Below, one piece after another: positions 8,458-16,912 of a stretch of 64,000 bases of DNA. A program made the translations under genes and the position numbers. This DNA is from JAKCDU01 sp035551615. Lineage in GTDB: Bacteria; Actinomycetota; Acidimicrobiia; Acidimicrobiales; Palsa-688. The stretch lies in NCBI GenBank assembly GCA_035551615.1, contig DASZNC010000032.1, forward strand, positions 1 to 64,000. Reading direction: 5' to 3'. The number at the start of each line of letters is the position of its first letter. Position 1 is the stretch's first letter. Below the pieces are notes generated by a model that did no database searches, was not told where the DNA came from, and worked only from the letters and a program-made list of their open reading frames with translations.

Positions 8458-9573
8458 GTGGTGTCGGGGTCGTGGGACGAGTGGGTCGACGGGCAGCTGG
8501 ATGACGTCCGGGCCGCCTCCCGGTGGCGGGAGTTGCGCCCCCTGGAGGGGGTGGGCCCGGAGTTCGTCGTTCCCGGTGGTGACCGGGTGGTGTCGTTCGC
8601 GTCGAACGACTACCTGGGCATGGCCGGGCACCCGGCCGTCATGGCCGTCTGCGCCGATGCGGCCGGCCGCTTCGGCGCCGGCACCGGGTCGTCGCGGCTG
8701 ATCGTCGGCGACCGGCCGGTCCATCACCACCTCGAGCGGACGCTGGCCGGGTGGCGGGGGACCGAGGCGGCTCTGGTGTTCCCGACCGGTTACCAGGCCA
8801 ACGTGGCCGTGCTCGCCACCTTCGGTCACGGTTCCGCCCGCATCGTGTCGGACCGGCTGAACCATGCGTCGATCATCGACGGGGCCCGCCTGGCCGCGGC
8901 CGAGGTGTGCGTCTACGACCACGGCGACGTCGACCATGCCCGCCGGCTGGTGCGGGAAGCGCCCGGTCCCGCACTGGTGGTCTCCGACAGCGTGTTCTCG
9001 ATGGACGGCGACGTGGCCCCCATCGCCGAGCTGTCGACGGCCTGCGCCGCCGAGGGGGCGCTGCTGGTGCTGGACGACGCCCACGCCGTGTTCCCGCTGC
9101 CGGACGTCGACCCGGAGGCCGAGGTGCTGCGGGTGGGCACCATGTCCAAGGCCCTGGGGTCCCAGGGCGGCTTCGTCGCCGGCCGGGCTGCTTGGATCGA
9201 CCTTCTGGTCAACCGGGCCCGCTCCTTCATCTTCACGACCGGTCTGAGTCCGGTTTCGGCGGCGGCCGCCGCCTGCGCCGTCGCCATCCTGTGCTCCGAG
9301 GAGGGCGCCGGCCGGCGGGCCCGCCTGCGGACGCTGATCGACGAGTTGGCGCCGGGCCATCCCACACCGATCGTCCCGTTCGTGCTCGGTGACGAGCAGG
9401 CCGCCGTCGACGCCTCCGGCCGGCTGCTGGCCGACGGTCTGCTGGTGCCGGCCATCCGGCCCCCGACCGTTCCTGAGGGGACGAGCCGGTTGCGGGTGTC
9501 GTTGTCAGCCGATCACCGCGTGGAGGATGTTCGCCGGCTGCGCCATGCGCTCGACCGGCTTCGCCCCGCTTGA
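8458..9573 (+). CDS. 8-amino-7-oxononanoate synthase-like PLP enzyme (BioF family)
   Basis: A 371-residue alpha-oxoamine synthase. Recognisable blocks are SFASNDYLGMAGHPAV, FGAGTGSSRLIVGDRPVHHHLE, VFPTGYQANV and the Schiff-base lysine in GTMSKALGSQGGF (Lys near residue 231), with VLDDAHA holding the PLP ring Asp. BioF condenses pimeloyl-thioester with alanine in biotin synthesis; related enzymes make 2-amino-3-ketobutyrate or other alpha-oxoamines. No other biotin gene is next to it, so the exact reaction is uncertain, although the sequence looks closest to BioF. The start may be either of two adjacent GTG codons at 8458 and 8461; there is no good ribosome-binding site. Confidence 0.8.
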   Translation: MVSGSWDEWVDGQLDDVRAASRWRELRPLEGVGPEFVVPGGDRVVSFASNDYLGMAGHPAVMAVCADAAGRFGAGTGSSRLIVGDRPVHHHLERTLAGWRGTEAALVFPTGYQANVAVLATFGHGSARIVSDRLNHASIIDGARLAAAEVCVYDHGDVDHARRLVREAPGPALVVSDSVFSMDGDVAPIAELSTACAAEGALLVLDDAHAVFPLPDVDPEAEVLRVGTMSKALGSQGGFVAGRAAWIDLLVNRARSFIFTTGLSPVSAAAAACAVAILCSEEGAGRRARLRTLIDELAPGHPTPIVPFVLGDEQAAVDASGRLLADGLLVPAIRPPTVPEGTSRLRVSLSADHRVEDVRRLRHALDRLRPA

Positions 9574-9578
9574 CCGGA

Positions 9579-9584
9579 TAGTTT
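9579..9584 (+). promoter_or_regulatory. -10 box for the serine hydrolase gene
   Basis: TAGTTT is followed by 6 bases and the GTG at 9591; no ribosome-binding site. The same hexamer with the same 6-base spacing precedes the tetR start at 46543. Confidence 0.5.
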
Positions 9585-9590
9585 CCCACC

Positions 9591-10982
9591 GTGACCGAAC
9601 TGCCCCGATCGACGCCGACGGAGGTCGGCGTCGACGCTCGTCGCATCCTGGCCTTCCTGGACGCAGTGGCGGACACCCGCACCGACCTCCATTCGCTGAT
9701 GATCCTGCGCCGTGGCCGGGTCGTCGCCGAGGGCTGGTGGGCGCCCTACCGGTCCGATGACATCCAGTTGCTGTACTCGTTGTCCAAGACGTTCCTGGCC
9801 ACGGCGGTGGGTATCGCCATCGGCGAGGGCCGGTTGGATCTCGACGATCTGGTTGCCGATCTGATACCCGACCATCTGCCCGACCCGGTCCCCGAGCACC
9901 TGGGTCTCCTCCGGGTCCGGCACCTCCTGGCCATGGCCAGCGGTCACCGCGAGGAAACCATCTTCCGGGTCCGGGCCATGGACGATCCCGACCTGGTGCG
10001 GGCCTACCTCTCCATCCCGCCCGACGAGCCGCCCGGGACGGTGTTCGCGTACAACCAGGGCAACCCTTTGACCTTGTCGCAGATCATCACGACACTGACC
10101 GGGGAACGGGTCGTCGACTACCTGCGGCCCCGCCTGTTCGACCCTCTGGGCGTCGAACGGGCCGAATGGACGACGGCAGCCGACGGGCTGGATCAGGGGT
10201 TCTCCGGGCTGCACGTAACCACCGAATCGATCGCCAAGCTGGGCCAGTTGCTCCTGCAGGGCGGCCGGTGGGGTTACGAGCAGCTGGTTCCGGCCGGGTT
10301 CGTCGCCGACGCCCGCCGGACCCATGTCGACAACCGGCGCCACTCGATCGCCCCTGACTGGCGGGAGGGTTACGGCTTCCAGATGTGGATGTGTCGGTAC
10401 GGCTGCCAACGAGGCGACGGGGCCTACGGTCAGTTCGCCGTCCTGGTCCCCGATGCCGATGCCGTACTCGTCTGCACGGCCCAGGTGATCGAGATGCAGG
10501 AGCAGCTGAACCTCTTCTGGGACCACCTGGTGCCCGCCGTGCGCGGTGAAGGGGGCGACCCGGGCGCCGACGCCGAGTTGGCCGTGCGTCTGAAGCAACT
10601 GTCGACCGAGATCATCCCGGTCGGGGGCCCGGCGCCGGACCTGCCGTTCGAGCTGGCACCGACCGCGGTCGAGGGCCCGTTCCTGCGCAATATCGAGTTG
10701 GTGCGGATCTCCCCCCTGGCCGGCGGCTCGGTCATGGAGATGCGCATCGACGGCCGGGCCCACTCGTTCGTGGTGCCGGCCGGTGGTTGGGTCGACGGCG
10801 AATTGCCGGGCCTGCACAGCGCCTTCCCCGAAGTCTCGGTCACCGGCGGCTGGACATCGCCATCCGAGTTCCACGCCGACGTGGTCTCCCGGCGCACCCC
10901 CCACCGCTTAGAGGTGCGGGTCACCGCCGGCGTCGAGCCGCAGCTGGCCATCTCCTGGACCACGCCCCCCCTCCGCCTCTGA
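9591..10982 (+). CDS. Serine hydrolase of the beta-lactamase/PBP (class C) superfamily
   Basis: A 463-residue protein with the class C beta-lactamase-like fold in its first ~300 residues: the SxxK nucleophile motif in YSLSKTF (Ser about 63, Lys about 66) and the YxN-type motif in FAYNQGN (about residue 153). The first residues (STPTEVGVDARRI) match the typical start of these EstB/PBP4*-like hydrolases. No signal peptide is visible, so it is probably cytoplasmic. The last ~130 residues form a beta-rich C-terminal domain of unknown role. The substrate cannot be predicted; members include esterases, D-amino-acid amidases and peptidases. Confidence 0.8.
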   Translation: MTELPRSTPTEVGVDARRILAFLDAVADTRTDLHSLMILRRGRVVAEGWWAPYRSDDIQLLYSLSKTFLATAVGIAIGEGRLDLDDLVADLIPDHLPDPVPEHLGLLRVRHLLAMASGHREETIFRVRAMDDPDLVRAYLSIPPDEPPGTVFAYNQGNPLTLSQIITTLTGERVVDYLRPRLFDPLGVERAEWTTAADGLDQGFSGLHVTTESIAKLGQLLLQGGRWGYEQLVPAGFVADARRTHVDNRRHSIAPDWREGYGFQMWMCRYGCQRGDGAYGQFAVLVPDADAVLVCTAQVIEMQEQLNLFWDHLVPAVRGEGGDPGADAELAVRLKQLSTEIIPVGGPAPDLPFELAPTAVEGPFLRNIELVRISPLAGGSVMEMRIDGRAHSFVVPAGGWVDGELPGLHSAFPEVSVTGGWTSPSEFHADVVSRRTPHRLEVRVTAGVEPQLAISWTTPPLRL

Positions 10983-11057
10983 ACCGTCGACGCCGGGCCG
11001 CTTCATGGCATTCATGGTGTCAAAGGTGGGCGATATTTCCGCTGTTGCCGGTGCGCG

Positions 11058-12725
11058 TCAGGCCGGGCTCAGTGTCAGGTTGTAGGCGCTGCCGTCGGCG
11101 AAGTTCGGTATCACGAAGCTGAGCACCTCGTGGCCGGCCCCGTCAGGATGGATGGTCGGATCCACGGCCTGGGTGGCGATCGGCCCGGACGAGTTCGCGC
11201 CGGGGGTGAACGGCTCGTATGACAGGTTGATGTGGGTGTTGGCCGTGGACCACGGGAGCACGACGCTCACCCCGATGGGTGCCGGCGCCACCGGTTTGGC
11301 GCCGGCCTGGCCCCAACCGGATTGGCACCAACTGGCCACCGCACACCCGACCAGGCGGCCGATCAGTGCCGTCATCTGTTGTCCGGACGACGAGCGTGAG
11401 GCGAGCGCAGCCACCTGGCTGCTCGTCGACGTCGCCTTGATCATGACCCCCGACATAGACGCGTAGACGACCCGTTCGTAGTACTCCGAGGTCTTGCCCG
11501 CGCCGTCATCGGGGAGCAGCCCGTCGGCGCTGGCCACCAGGCAGTCGTCCCAGCACGACCGCACGGCTGACGAGATACCGCCATTCGTGATGGCGGCGAG
11601 GAAGCCCACGTCCCACCCGGGGATCGACTGGTCGGCGCGGCTGCCGTACTCGTCCAGGAACATCTGCGGGTTCCCCAGGGCCGGCAACGACCGGACGAGC
11701 TGCCAGACCTGTGCGGCCAGGGCCTGGATCTGCGCCGGAGTCTGCCCGTTGTGATGCCAGGCCACGGCCGCCAGCTGCAGGTGGTGGGCGGCGGCGAAGT
11801 CGAGGAAGGTGGTCATATCCGGTTCGTGGGTGACCGGATCATCGGTCGGGTGCGGGGTGAACGCGGTGTCGCCGACCGAAGGGCCGATGATCCGCGCTCC
11901 GGGGTCGACCGCCTTGATGTCCTGGTAGGTGACCAGGAATTGCTGCAGGAGGTCGCTGACCGTCTCGCTCTCGAAGTCGGAGTGGCTGTAGTAGTTGTTC
12001 CAGCCCGGTTCGTTGTAGACGTCCCAGTAGTCGATCCGGTGGCCGCTCTGGACGATACCCTGCACGGTGCTCTTCACCCACTGGTTGTAGGTGTTCCAGT
12101 CGGACCAGGGTGTGGGTGGGGGACCGCCCGGATGGAGCTGAACCCACAGATCGGACAGGAGGAGGGTCGTCTGGGCCCCGGACTGGACAGCGGCGTCCCA
12201 GTTCGACCAGTTCAGGTGGTCAAAGGACGTGCTCGGTCCGTTGGTGCCCGGAGTCGCCCGGAACATGTTCATGCCGACCATGGTCAACTGGCTCACCGAC
12301 GTCGGCCCGCCGGGGAGGAAGTTGAACCCGGAACCGGGATGGCTGACGGTGCCGATGGCGGAACTGCCGTCCAGAGTCACGCAGGCCGATTGGACGCAGC
12401 TGGGCGATGCCGGCGCCCCGGTCGTCACCGGGACCGAGCCGGAGGCGGCCGCCGGCGCGGGCGTGGCCACCGGGCGGGCGGTGGTCGGGACCACCGCTTT
12501 CAACGTCGTGGTCGGCCGCACCGTCGTGACCGGAGCGCTGGTCGTACTGCCCGGCGCCGGGTCGACCCCGACCACCGGCCCATGGTGTCGATGGGCGCCG
12601 CCGACACCGCCGACGGCGGCGACGAGCAGGTCGGCGATCAACAGGACCACCGCCGCCAGCATCACTGCGGTCCGCCGTCGACGGGCCACCCTGCGGGCCG
12701 TCCGCTCGGCCGGGGGGGAGATCAT
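11058..12725 (-). CDS. Membrane-anchored or secreted GH-A clan glycosidase (GH39-like)
   Basis: A 555-residue protein with an Arg-rich cytosolic N-terminus (RRVARRRR), one hydrophobic segment (about residues 22-42) that is a signal anchor or uncleaved signal peptide, and a Thr/Pro/Ala-rich linker to about residue 115. The catalytic region resembles clan GH-A (alpha/beta)8 glycosidases: the acid/base Glu would be in DVYNEPGW (about residue 240) and the nucleophile Glu in MFLDEYGSR (about 360). Several Cys pairs fit an extracytoplasmic location. GH39 includes beta-xylosidases and alpha-L-iduronidases; the substrate here is unknown. I prefer the ATG at 12725 (TAACAT box 10 bases upstream) to the GTG at 12752. 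Confidence 0.65.
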   Translation of the reverse strand: MISPPAERTARRVARRRRTAVMLAAVVLLIADLLVAAVGGVGGAHRHHGPVVGVDPAPGSTTSAPVTTVRPTTTLKAVVPTTARPVATPAPAAASGSVPVTTGAPASPSCVQSACVTLDGSSAIGTVSHPGSGFNFLPGGPTSVSQLTMVGMNMFRATPGTNGPSTSFDHLNWSNWDAAVQSGAQTTLLLSDLWVQLHPGGPPPTPWSDWNTYNQWVKSTVQGIVQSGHRIDYWDVYNEPGWNNYYSHSDFESETVSDLLQQFLVTYQDIKAVDPGARIIGPSVGDTAFTPHPTDDPVTHEPDMTTFLDFAAAHHLQLAAVAWHHNGQTPAQIQALAAQVWQLVRSLPALGNPQMFLDEYGSRADQSIPGWDVGFLAAITNGGISSAVRSCWDDCLVASADGLLPDDGAGKTSEYYERVVYASMSGVMIKATSTSSQVAALASRSSSGQQMTALIGRLVGCAVASWCQSGWGQAGAKPVAPAPIGVSVVLPWSTANTHINLSYEPFTPGANSSGPIATQAVDPTIHPDGAGHEVLSFVIPNFADGSAYNLTLSPA

Positions 12726-12773
12726 GCCGCCGACGATGTTACCGGCGATCACCCTGGGCGAATTGTCGCCCCC

Positions 12774-13079
12774 TCAGTTCTTGTCCCGGTGGTCGCGCCC
12801 GTGACGGCTCCCGCGGAAGTAACCCAACCGGTAGCCGGCCCATCCGGCGGCGGCCCCCACCAGCACCAGTTCGAGGAGGTGGAGGATGCCGAACACGACT
12901 CCGTAGACGAACCAGACGACCACTCCCAACACGGCGACGGCGGCCACGACGCCGGCCACGTGCAGACTCACCGATCCCCGGCGCTTCGCCGGGACGGCGA
13001 CCGCCCTGGGCGCATCGGGCAGACGGGGGCATATCAGGCACTCCGAAGCCGGTAACCCGTGCGGGCAGGTGGTCGCCAC
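12774..13079 (-). CDS. Small membrane protein with N-terminal Cys-His motif
   Basis: A 101-residue protein I do not recognise. Its N-terminus TTCPHGLPASECLIC has Cys, His and two further Cys residues in an arrangement that could bind zinc, followed by a basic stretch, one or two hydrophobic helices (about residues 40-83) and a charged tail rich in Arg, His and Asp. The GTG start at 13079 has TACCAT 6 bases upstream. It is divergent from the cyclase gene. Function unknown. Confidence 0.65.
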   Translation of the reverse strand: MATTCPHGLPASECLICPRLPDAPRAVAVPAKRRGSVSLHVAGVVAAVAVLGVVVWFVYGVVFGILHLLELVLVGAAAGWAGYRLGYFRGSRHGRDHRDKN

Positions 13080-13085
13080 ACCCCG

Positions 13086-13091
13086 ATGGTA
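13086..13091 (-). promoter_or_regulatory. -10 box for the small Cys-His membrane protein
   Basis: Reading on the minus strand, TACCAT is followed by 6 bases and the GTG at 13079, with no ribosome-binding site. Confidence 0.45.
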
Positions 13092-13161
13092 GGTGGCATC
13101 GGCACCGTCAGTTGCCCGAACGGCCGGAACTTCGAATGGGCGCCAACCGGCCGCCCCGCTC

Positions 13162-13167
13162 TATCCT
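13162..13167 (+). promoter_or_regulatory. -10 box for the cyclase/AAA/TPR gene
   Basis: TATCCT is followed by 10 bases and the ATG at 13178. It would give a leaderless or very short leader transcript. Confidence 0.4.
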
Positions 13168-13177
13168 GCGACTTGTC

Positions 13178-16100
13178 ATGAGCTGCCCGTCGTGCGGTTC
13201 CGAGGTTCCCGCCGGCGCCCGGTTCTGCCCTGCGTGCGGACACGGTGTGCAGGCTCGGGGTGACGAGCGTCGGGTGGCCACCGTGCTGTTCGCCGACCTG
13301 GCCGGTTACACCGGCCTGTCCGAGGCCATGGACCCCGAGCACCTGAAGAACCTGATGGACCGTTGCTTCGCCGAGTTGGCCGCCGACGTGACCAGTCACG
13401 GCGGCCGGGTCGACAAGGTCATCGGCGATGCCATCGTCGCCCTGTACGGCGCGCCGGTCGCCCACGAGGACGACGCCGAGCGCGCCGTCCGGACCGGCCT
13501 GCAGATGCAGCGGACCATCTCCACCCTGTCGGCCGATCTGGGAGTGGCCCTGCAGCTCCGGGTCGGCATCAACAGCGGGGAGGTCCTGGTCGGCGCCATG
13601 CGGGCCGGCGGCGACTACACCGCCATGGGCGACGCCGTCAACGTGGCCTCCCGCCTGCAGTCCATGGCCACGCCGGGAACGGTCGTCGTCGGACCGGCCA
13701 CGTATTCGGCGACCTCGTCGGTCATGAGGTACGACGCGCTCGGCCCGCTCCACACCCGGGGGCGGGAAGCCTCCGTCGACGCCTGGCAGGCCATCGAATC
13801 GCTGTCCACGCCGGGCCGCCGGCCGCGGCGGGTGGATGCCCCGCTGATCGGTCGGGACGACGAGCTGACCGTGCTCCGGCAGTCGGTGCAGATGGCCATC
13901 CGGCGACGCCGGCCGTCGGTCTCGTTCCTCCTGGGCGAGGCCGGCATGGGCAAGAGCCGGTTGATCGAGGAGGTCGCCGACTGGGCCGCGCTGGAGTACG
14001 GCGCCCTGGTGCTGGAAGGTCGGTGCGTCCCTTACGGTGAGGCCAATCCGTGGTGGCCGATCGCCGAGGCCGTCCGCCGGGCCTGCGGGGTCGATCCCGG
14101 AGACACTGCGATGGTGACCGCCGACAAGGTCCGGCGGTCGGTCGCCGACATCTGCGACCTCGAGCCCGGGTCGAGCCAGGCCGGCCAGGTCGCCGCCGGT
14201 CTCCTGCACCTGATCGGCGACGAGGACGCGCTGCCCGATGTCGACCCGCCCCGCGCCCGGCAGGAGGCCCGCCGCTCTCTGCACGCCTTGATATCCGGTC
14301 TGACCCGGACCCAACCGGTGGTTCTGGTCCTGTCCGAACTGCACTGGGCCGACGACGTCGTCCTCGACCTGTTCGGGTGGCATCTCGACCGTCTGTCCTC
14401 GAAACCGTTCGTTGTCCTCACCACTTCGCGTTTCGAGCTGATGGAGCGGTGGGACCCCCCGTACGGGCGCTACAACCTCTTGACCCTCCACCTGGATCCC
14501 TTGGACCCGACCGCCACCCACGAACTGGCCGAGGCGTTGGGCGCCGGTTCGTTGCCCCCCGACGTGGTCGACGCCCTCGTCCAGCGCAGCGGCGGGAACC
14601 CCTTCTTCCTCGAGGAGTTGTTGACACTCGTCACGGACCAGTCCGCTGAGCGCCGGCCCGGCGATCTGCCGGTCACGCTCCGGGGCCTGGTGGCCGCCCG
14701 TATCGACGCCCTGGCCGCCGATGAGCGGTCGGTCCTGGAGGACGCCGCCGTCATCGGCCGGTCCGGGAGCCGCCGGATACTGTGCGCGCTGAGCGGCCTG
14801 CGCGGTGTCGAGGACGCCGAGGTGGTCGCCGACCGGCTGTTCGAACGCGACCTGCTGGGCGGCTCGGACGTGCACTGGGAGTTCCGTTCCGACGTCGTCC
14901 GGGAGGTCCTGTACGAGACCCTGACCAAGTCGGAGCGGGCCCGGCGGCACTGGGACGTCGGGTCCTGGCTGGCCGACGCGGGTCGCCGCACCGGCCGCAC
15001 CGACGAGATGTTGGAGCTGGTCGCCCACCACTACGCCACCGCCGCCGAACTGGTCGCAGAGGTCGGCGTCATACCCGGGGTCCCGGCCGATGCGCTCGTC
15101 GTCGCCACCGAGGCGGTCGAGCGGGCCGCCGGCTGGTCGTCCCGGCGGGAACTGCCATGGGCCGCCATCCGCCAACTCGACCGGGGCATCGGCCTGTCCG
15201 CCGAAGGCTCGCCCACCCAGTGCCGTCTGCTCCTCGAACGGGCCCTGGAATGGACCGAGCTGCGGGATACGGAACGGGCCCGTCAGGACCTGGAATCCGC
15301 CGACCCGGCCGGCGACCCGACCCTCACCGCCCGCCGCCTGACCGTGCTCGGCGTGGTCGAGCAACTGGAAGGCGACCTGACCGCGTCCAGCCGTTCGCTG
15401 GCCGCTGCGGTGGAGGCGTTCCGTGTCATCGGCGACCGGGCCGGCGAAGGGGACGCGCTGCGCCGGGCCGGCCTGACCTACATGCACTCTGCGGATGCGG
15501 TGGCGGCCGAAGCGGCGTTCGAAGAGGCCCGCACCATCGCCCGCGACCTGGGTAGCCGCCGCGACGAGGCCTGGGCCATGTGGCACCTGGCCGAGCTGTC
15601 GTTCTACGCGGGCCGGGCCGAGGAGGCCGAAGCCCGCCTGCAGGACGCAGGCCGGGCGTTCGAGGAGGCCGGTGACACCGGTGGACTGGGCTGGGTACGG
15701 GGCCTGCTCGGCTACCTGCGCTACGTACAGGGCGACCGCGAGGAGGCGGCCGCCCTGGCCGGCAGCATCCTCGACGACGTCCGTGACCGCGGCGACCGCT
15801 GGGCCCTCGGTATGGTCCTGCTCCTCCTCGCATCGGTCCACCTGTGGCAGGGGCGGGCCGCCGTCGCCGTCGAGGAGGCGACCGAGGCGGGGGCCGCCTT
15901 CGCCGAGATCGGGGAGCTGTCGAGCGAGCTCCGGGCCACCGGCATCATCGCCCGGGCCCTGGCCGCCCTCGGGCGGGCGGCGGACGCCTGGGCCATCGTC
16001 GACGAAGTGGTGGAACGCCGGCCCGACGCCACGCGCGAGGACCCTGACCTGACCGTGCCCGGCGTGGCCGTCCACTTGGGCGACGGGGATCTGGCCCTCG

Positions 16101-16660
16101 ACGTGCTCAGCCGGGCCCATATCATCGCCTTCGCCGAGGAGGTACGGATCATCCGGGGCCAGGCGCTCCTGCAGGCCGGCCGGCCCGACGAGGCCCGGGA
16201 CTGCCTGGAGCAGGTCATGCTCGAGCACCAGGACGACACCGGTCTGGGGGCCAACGGGTGGGCCTGCCGGTCGCTGGCCCGGGCCGCCACCGGCGACGCC
16301 GCCGGCGCCCTCGACGCAGCCGACCGGTCGCTGGCCACCGGGCCCGCAGCGACCTACCGCGACCTGGTTCTGGCCCACACGGGCCGGGCTCTCGCCCTGC
16401 GGCAGATGGCCCGGTACGACGACGCATCGGCCGCCATCGCCGCCGCCCGCCGGGAATGCGCCGGCACCGACGACGTCGTCACCGCCGCGGTCGTCGAGTT
16501 GGCCGCCGCCCGCCTGGGCGGCGACGAGACCGATGTCATCGCGGCGCGGGCCGGGTTGGACCGCCTCGGAGCCTCATCGGCCGGCTGGGACACCCTCATC
16601 CGGGCCGGACTGGGGAAGTCGGCCGGACGCTCCGACTTCGCCGACGAGGCGGCCCGGTAA
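13178..16660 (+). CDS. Class III adenylate cyclase fused to AAA ATPase and TPR domains
   Basis: An 1160-residue signalling protein. Residues 3-22 form a zinc ribbon (CPSC and CPAC). A class III cyclase domain follows (about 30-190): metal Asp residues in LFADLAGYTG and KVIGDAIVALYG, the purine-reading Lys in VDKVIGD, and YTAMGDAVNVASRLQ carrying the transition-state Asn and Arg. The second purine-specifying position is Thr rather than Asp, the K/T pairing known from bacterial class IIIb adenylate cyclases, so cAMP is the likely product. Then come a MalT/AfsR-like ATPase (Walker A LGEAGMGKS at about 251) and many TPR-like helical repeats to about 1050. No membrane segment is present. Such proteins probably respond to protein or ligand binding by the TPR/ATPase part, but no input is known here. 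Confidence 0.88.
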   Translation: MSCPSCGSEVPAGARFCPACGHGVQARGDERRVATVLFADLAGYTGLSEAMDPEHLKNLMDRCFAELAADVTSHGGRVDKVIGDAIVALYGAPVAHEDDAERAVRTGLQMQRTISTLSADLGVALQLRVGINSGEVLVGAMRAGGDYTAMGDAVNVASRLQSMATPGTVVVGPATYSATSSVMRYDALGPLHTRGREASVDAWQAIESLSTPGRRPRRVDAPLIGRDDELTVLRQSVQMAIRRRRPSVSFLLGEAGMGKSRLIEEVADWAALEYGALVLEGRCVPYGEANPWWPIAEAVRRACGVDPGDTAMVTADKVRRSVADICDLEPGSSQAGQVAAGLLHLIGDEDALPDVDPPRARQEARRSLHALISGLTRTQPVVLVLSELHWADDVVLDLFGWHLDRLSSKPFVVLTTSRFELMERWDPPYGRYNLLTLHLDPLDPTATHELAEALGAGSLPPDVVDALVQRSGGNPFFLEELLTLVTDQSAERRPGDLPVTLRGLVAARIDALAADERSVLEDAAVIGRSGSRRILCALSGLRGVEDAEVVADRLFERDLLGGSDVHWEFRSDVVREVLYETLTKSERARRHWDVGSWLADAGRRTGRTDEMLELVAHHYATAAELVAEVGVIPGVPADALVVATEAVERAAGWSSRRELPWAAIRQLDRGIGLSAEGSPTQCRLLLERALEWTELRDTERARQDLESADPAGDPTLTARRLTVLGVVEQLEGDLTASSRSLAAAVEAFRVIGDRAGEGDALRRAGLTYMHSADAVAAEAAFEEARTIARDLGSRRDEAWAMWHLAELSFYAGRAEEAEARLQDAGRAFEEAGDTGGLGWVRGLLGYLRYVQGDREEAAALAGSILDDVRDRGDRWALGMVLLLLASVHLWQGRAAVAVEEATEAGAAFAEIGELSSELRATGIIARALAALGRAADAWAIVDEVVERRPDATREDPDLTVPGVAVHLGDGDLALDVLSRAHIIAFAEEVRIIRGQALLQAGRPDEARDCLEQVMLEHQDDTGLGANGWACRSLARAATGDAAGALDAADRSLATGPAATYRDLVLAHTGRALALRQMARYDDASAAIAAARRECAGTDDVVTAAVVELAAARLGGDETDVIAARAGLDRLGASSAGWDTLIRAGLGKSAGRSDFADEAAR

Positions 16661-16912
16661 AGCGCCCGTAGGCCGGTCAGATGAGCATCCGTGGCCGGCG
16701 GGGCCGGGCGGCCGGCCGGGTCGGGGCCGCCCCTCGTGGGACCGGGGTCTGCGGCGGGTAGGGCGCCGGAGCCCCGGGCCCGCTCCTTTGATCTGTTGAA
16801 AGCCGCCAAACTTGTAGCAGAACGAGACCGCCCCTCATCTGCCTACATTTTTCGCGGTTTCCAACAGAATTCGAGCCTCGTGACCCGCCCCGCCGGCCAC
16901 GCCGTCCCGGGG
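16661..16912. other. Convergent intergenic region with a structured AT-rich element
   Basis: No gene is seen between the converging cyclase and hrpA genes. The middle (16793-16867) holds a long imperfect hairpin listed separately, and just before the hrpA stop there is a short inverted repeat (TGACCC with GGGTCA about 20 bases apart) that could help termination. Neither has the run of T typical of an intrinsic terminator. Confidence 0.6.
16793..16867. ncRNA. Long imperfect hairpin, possible structured RNA or mobile repeat
   Basis: Outer arms CTGTTGAAAGCCGC (16793-16806) and GCGGTTTCCAACAG (16854-16867) pair over 14 positions with one G-T wobble and one mismatch. Inside them TGTAGCAGA (16813-16821) pairs with TCTGCCTACA (16838-16847) with a single bulge, leaving a 16-base loop. 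The element is visibly richer in A and T than its surroundings. There is no T tract on either side, so it does not look like a simple terminator. Whether it is transcribed is unknown. Confidence 0.4.

Noticed and set aside
13034..16378. Very long minus-strand open frame (over 1100 codons) antisense to the cyclase gene
   Set aside because: Its composition is an artefact of GC-rich codon use (Gly/Arg/Pro/Val bias, no domain), and the plus strand holds a coherent multi-domain protein.
16661..16912. Intrinsic terminator between cyclase and hrpA
   Set aside because: Stems are present, but neither has a run of T on the exit side.
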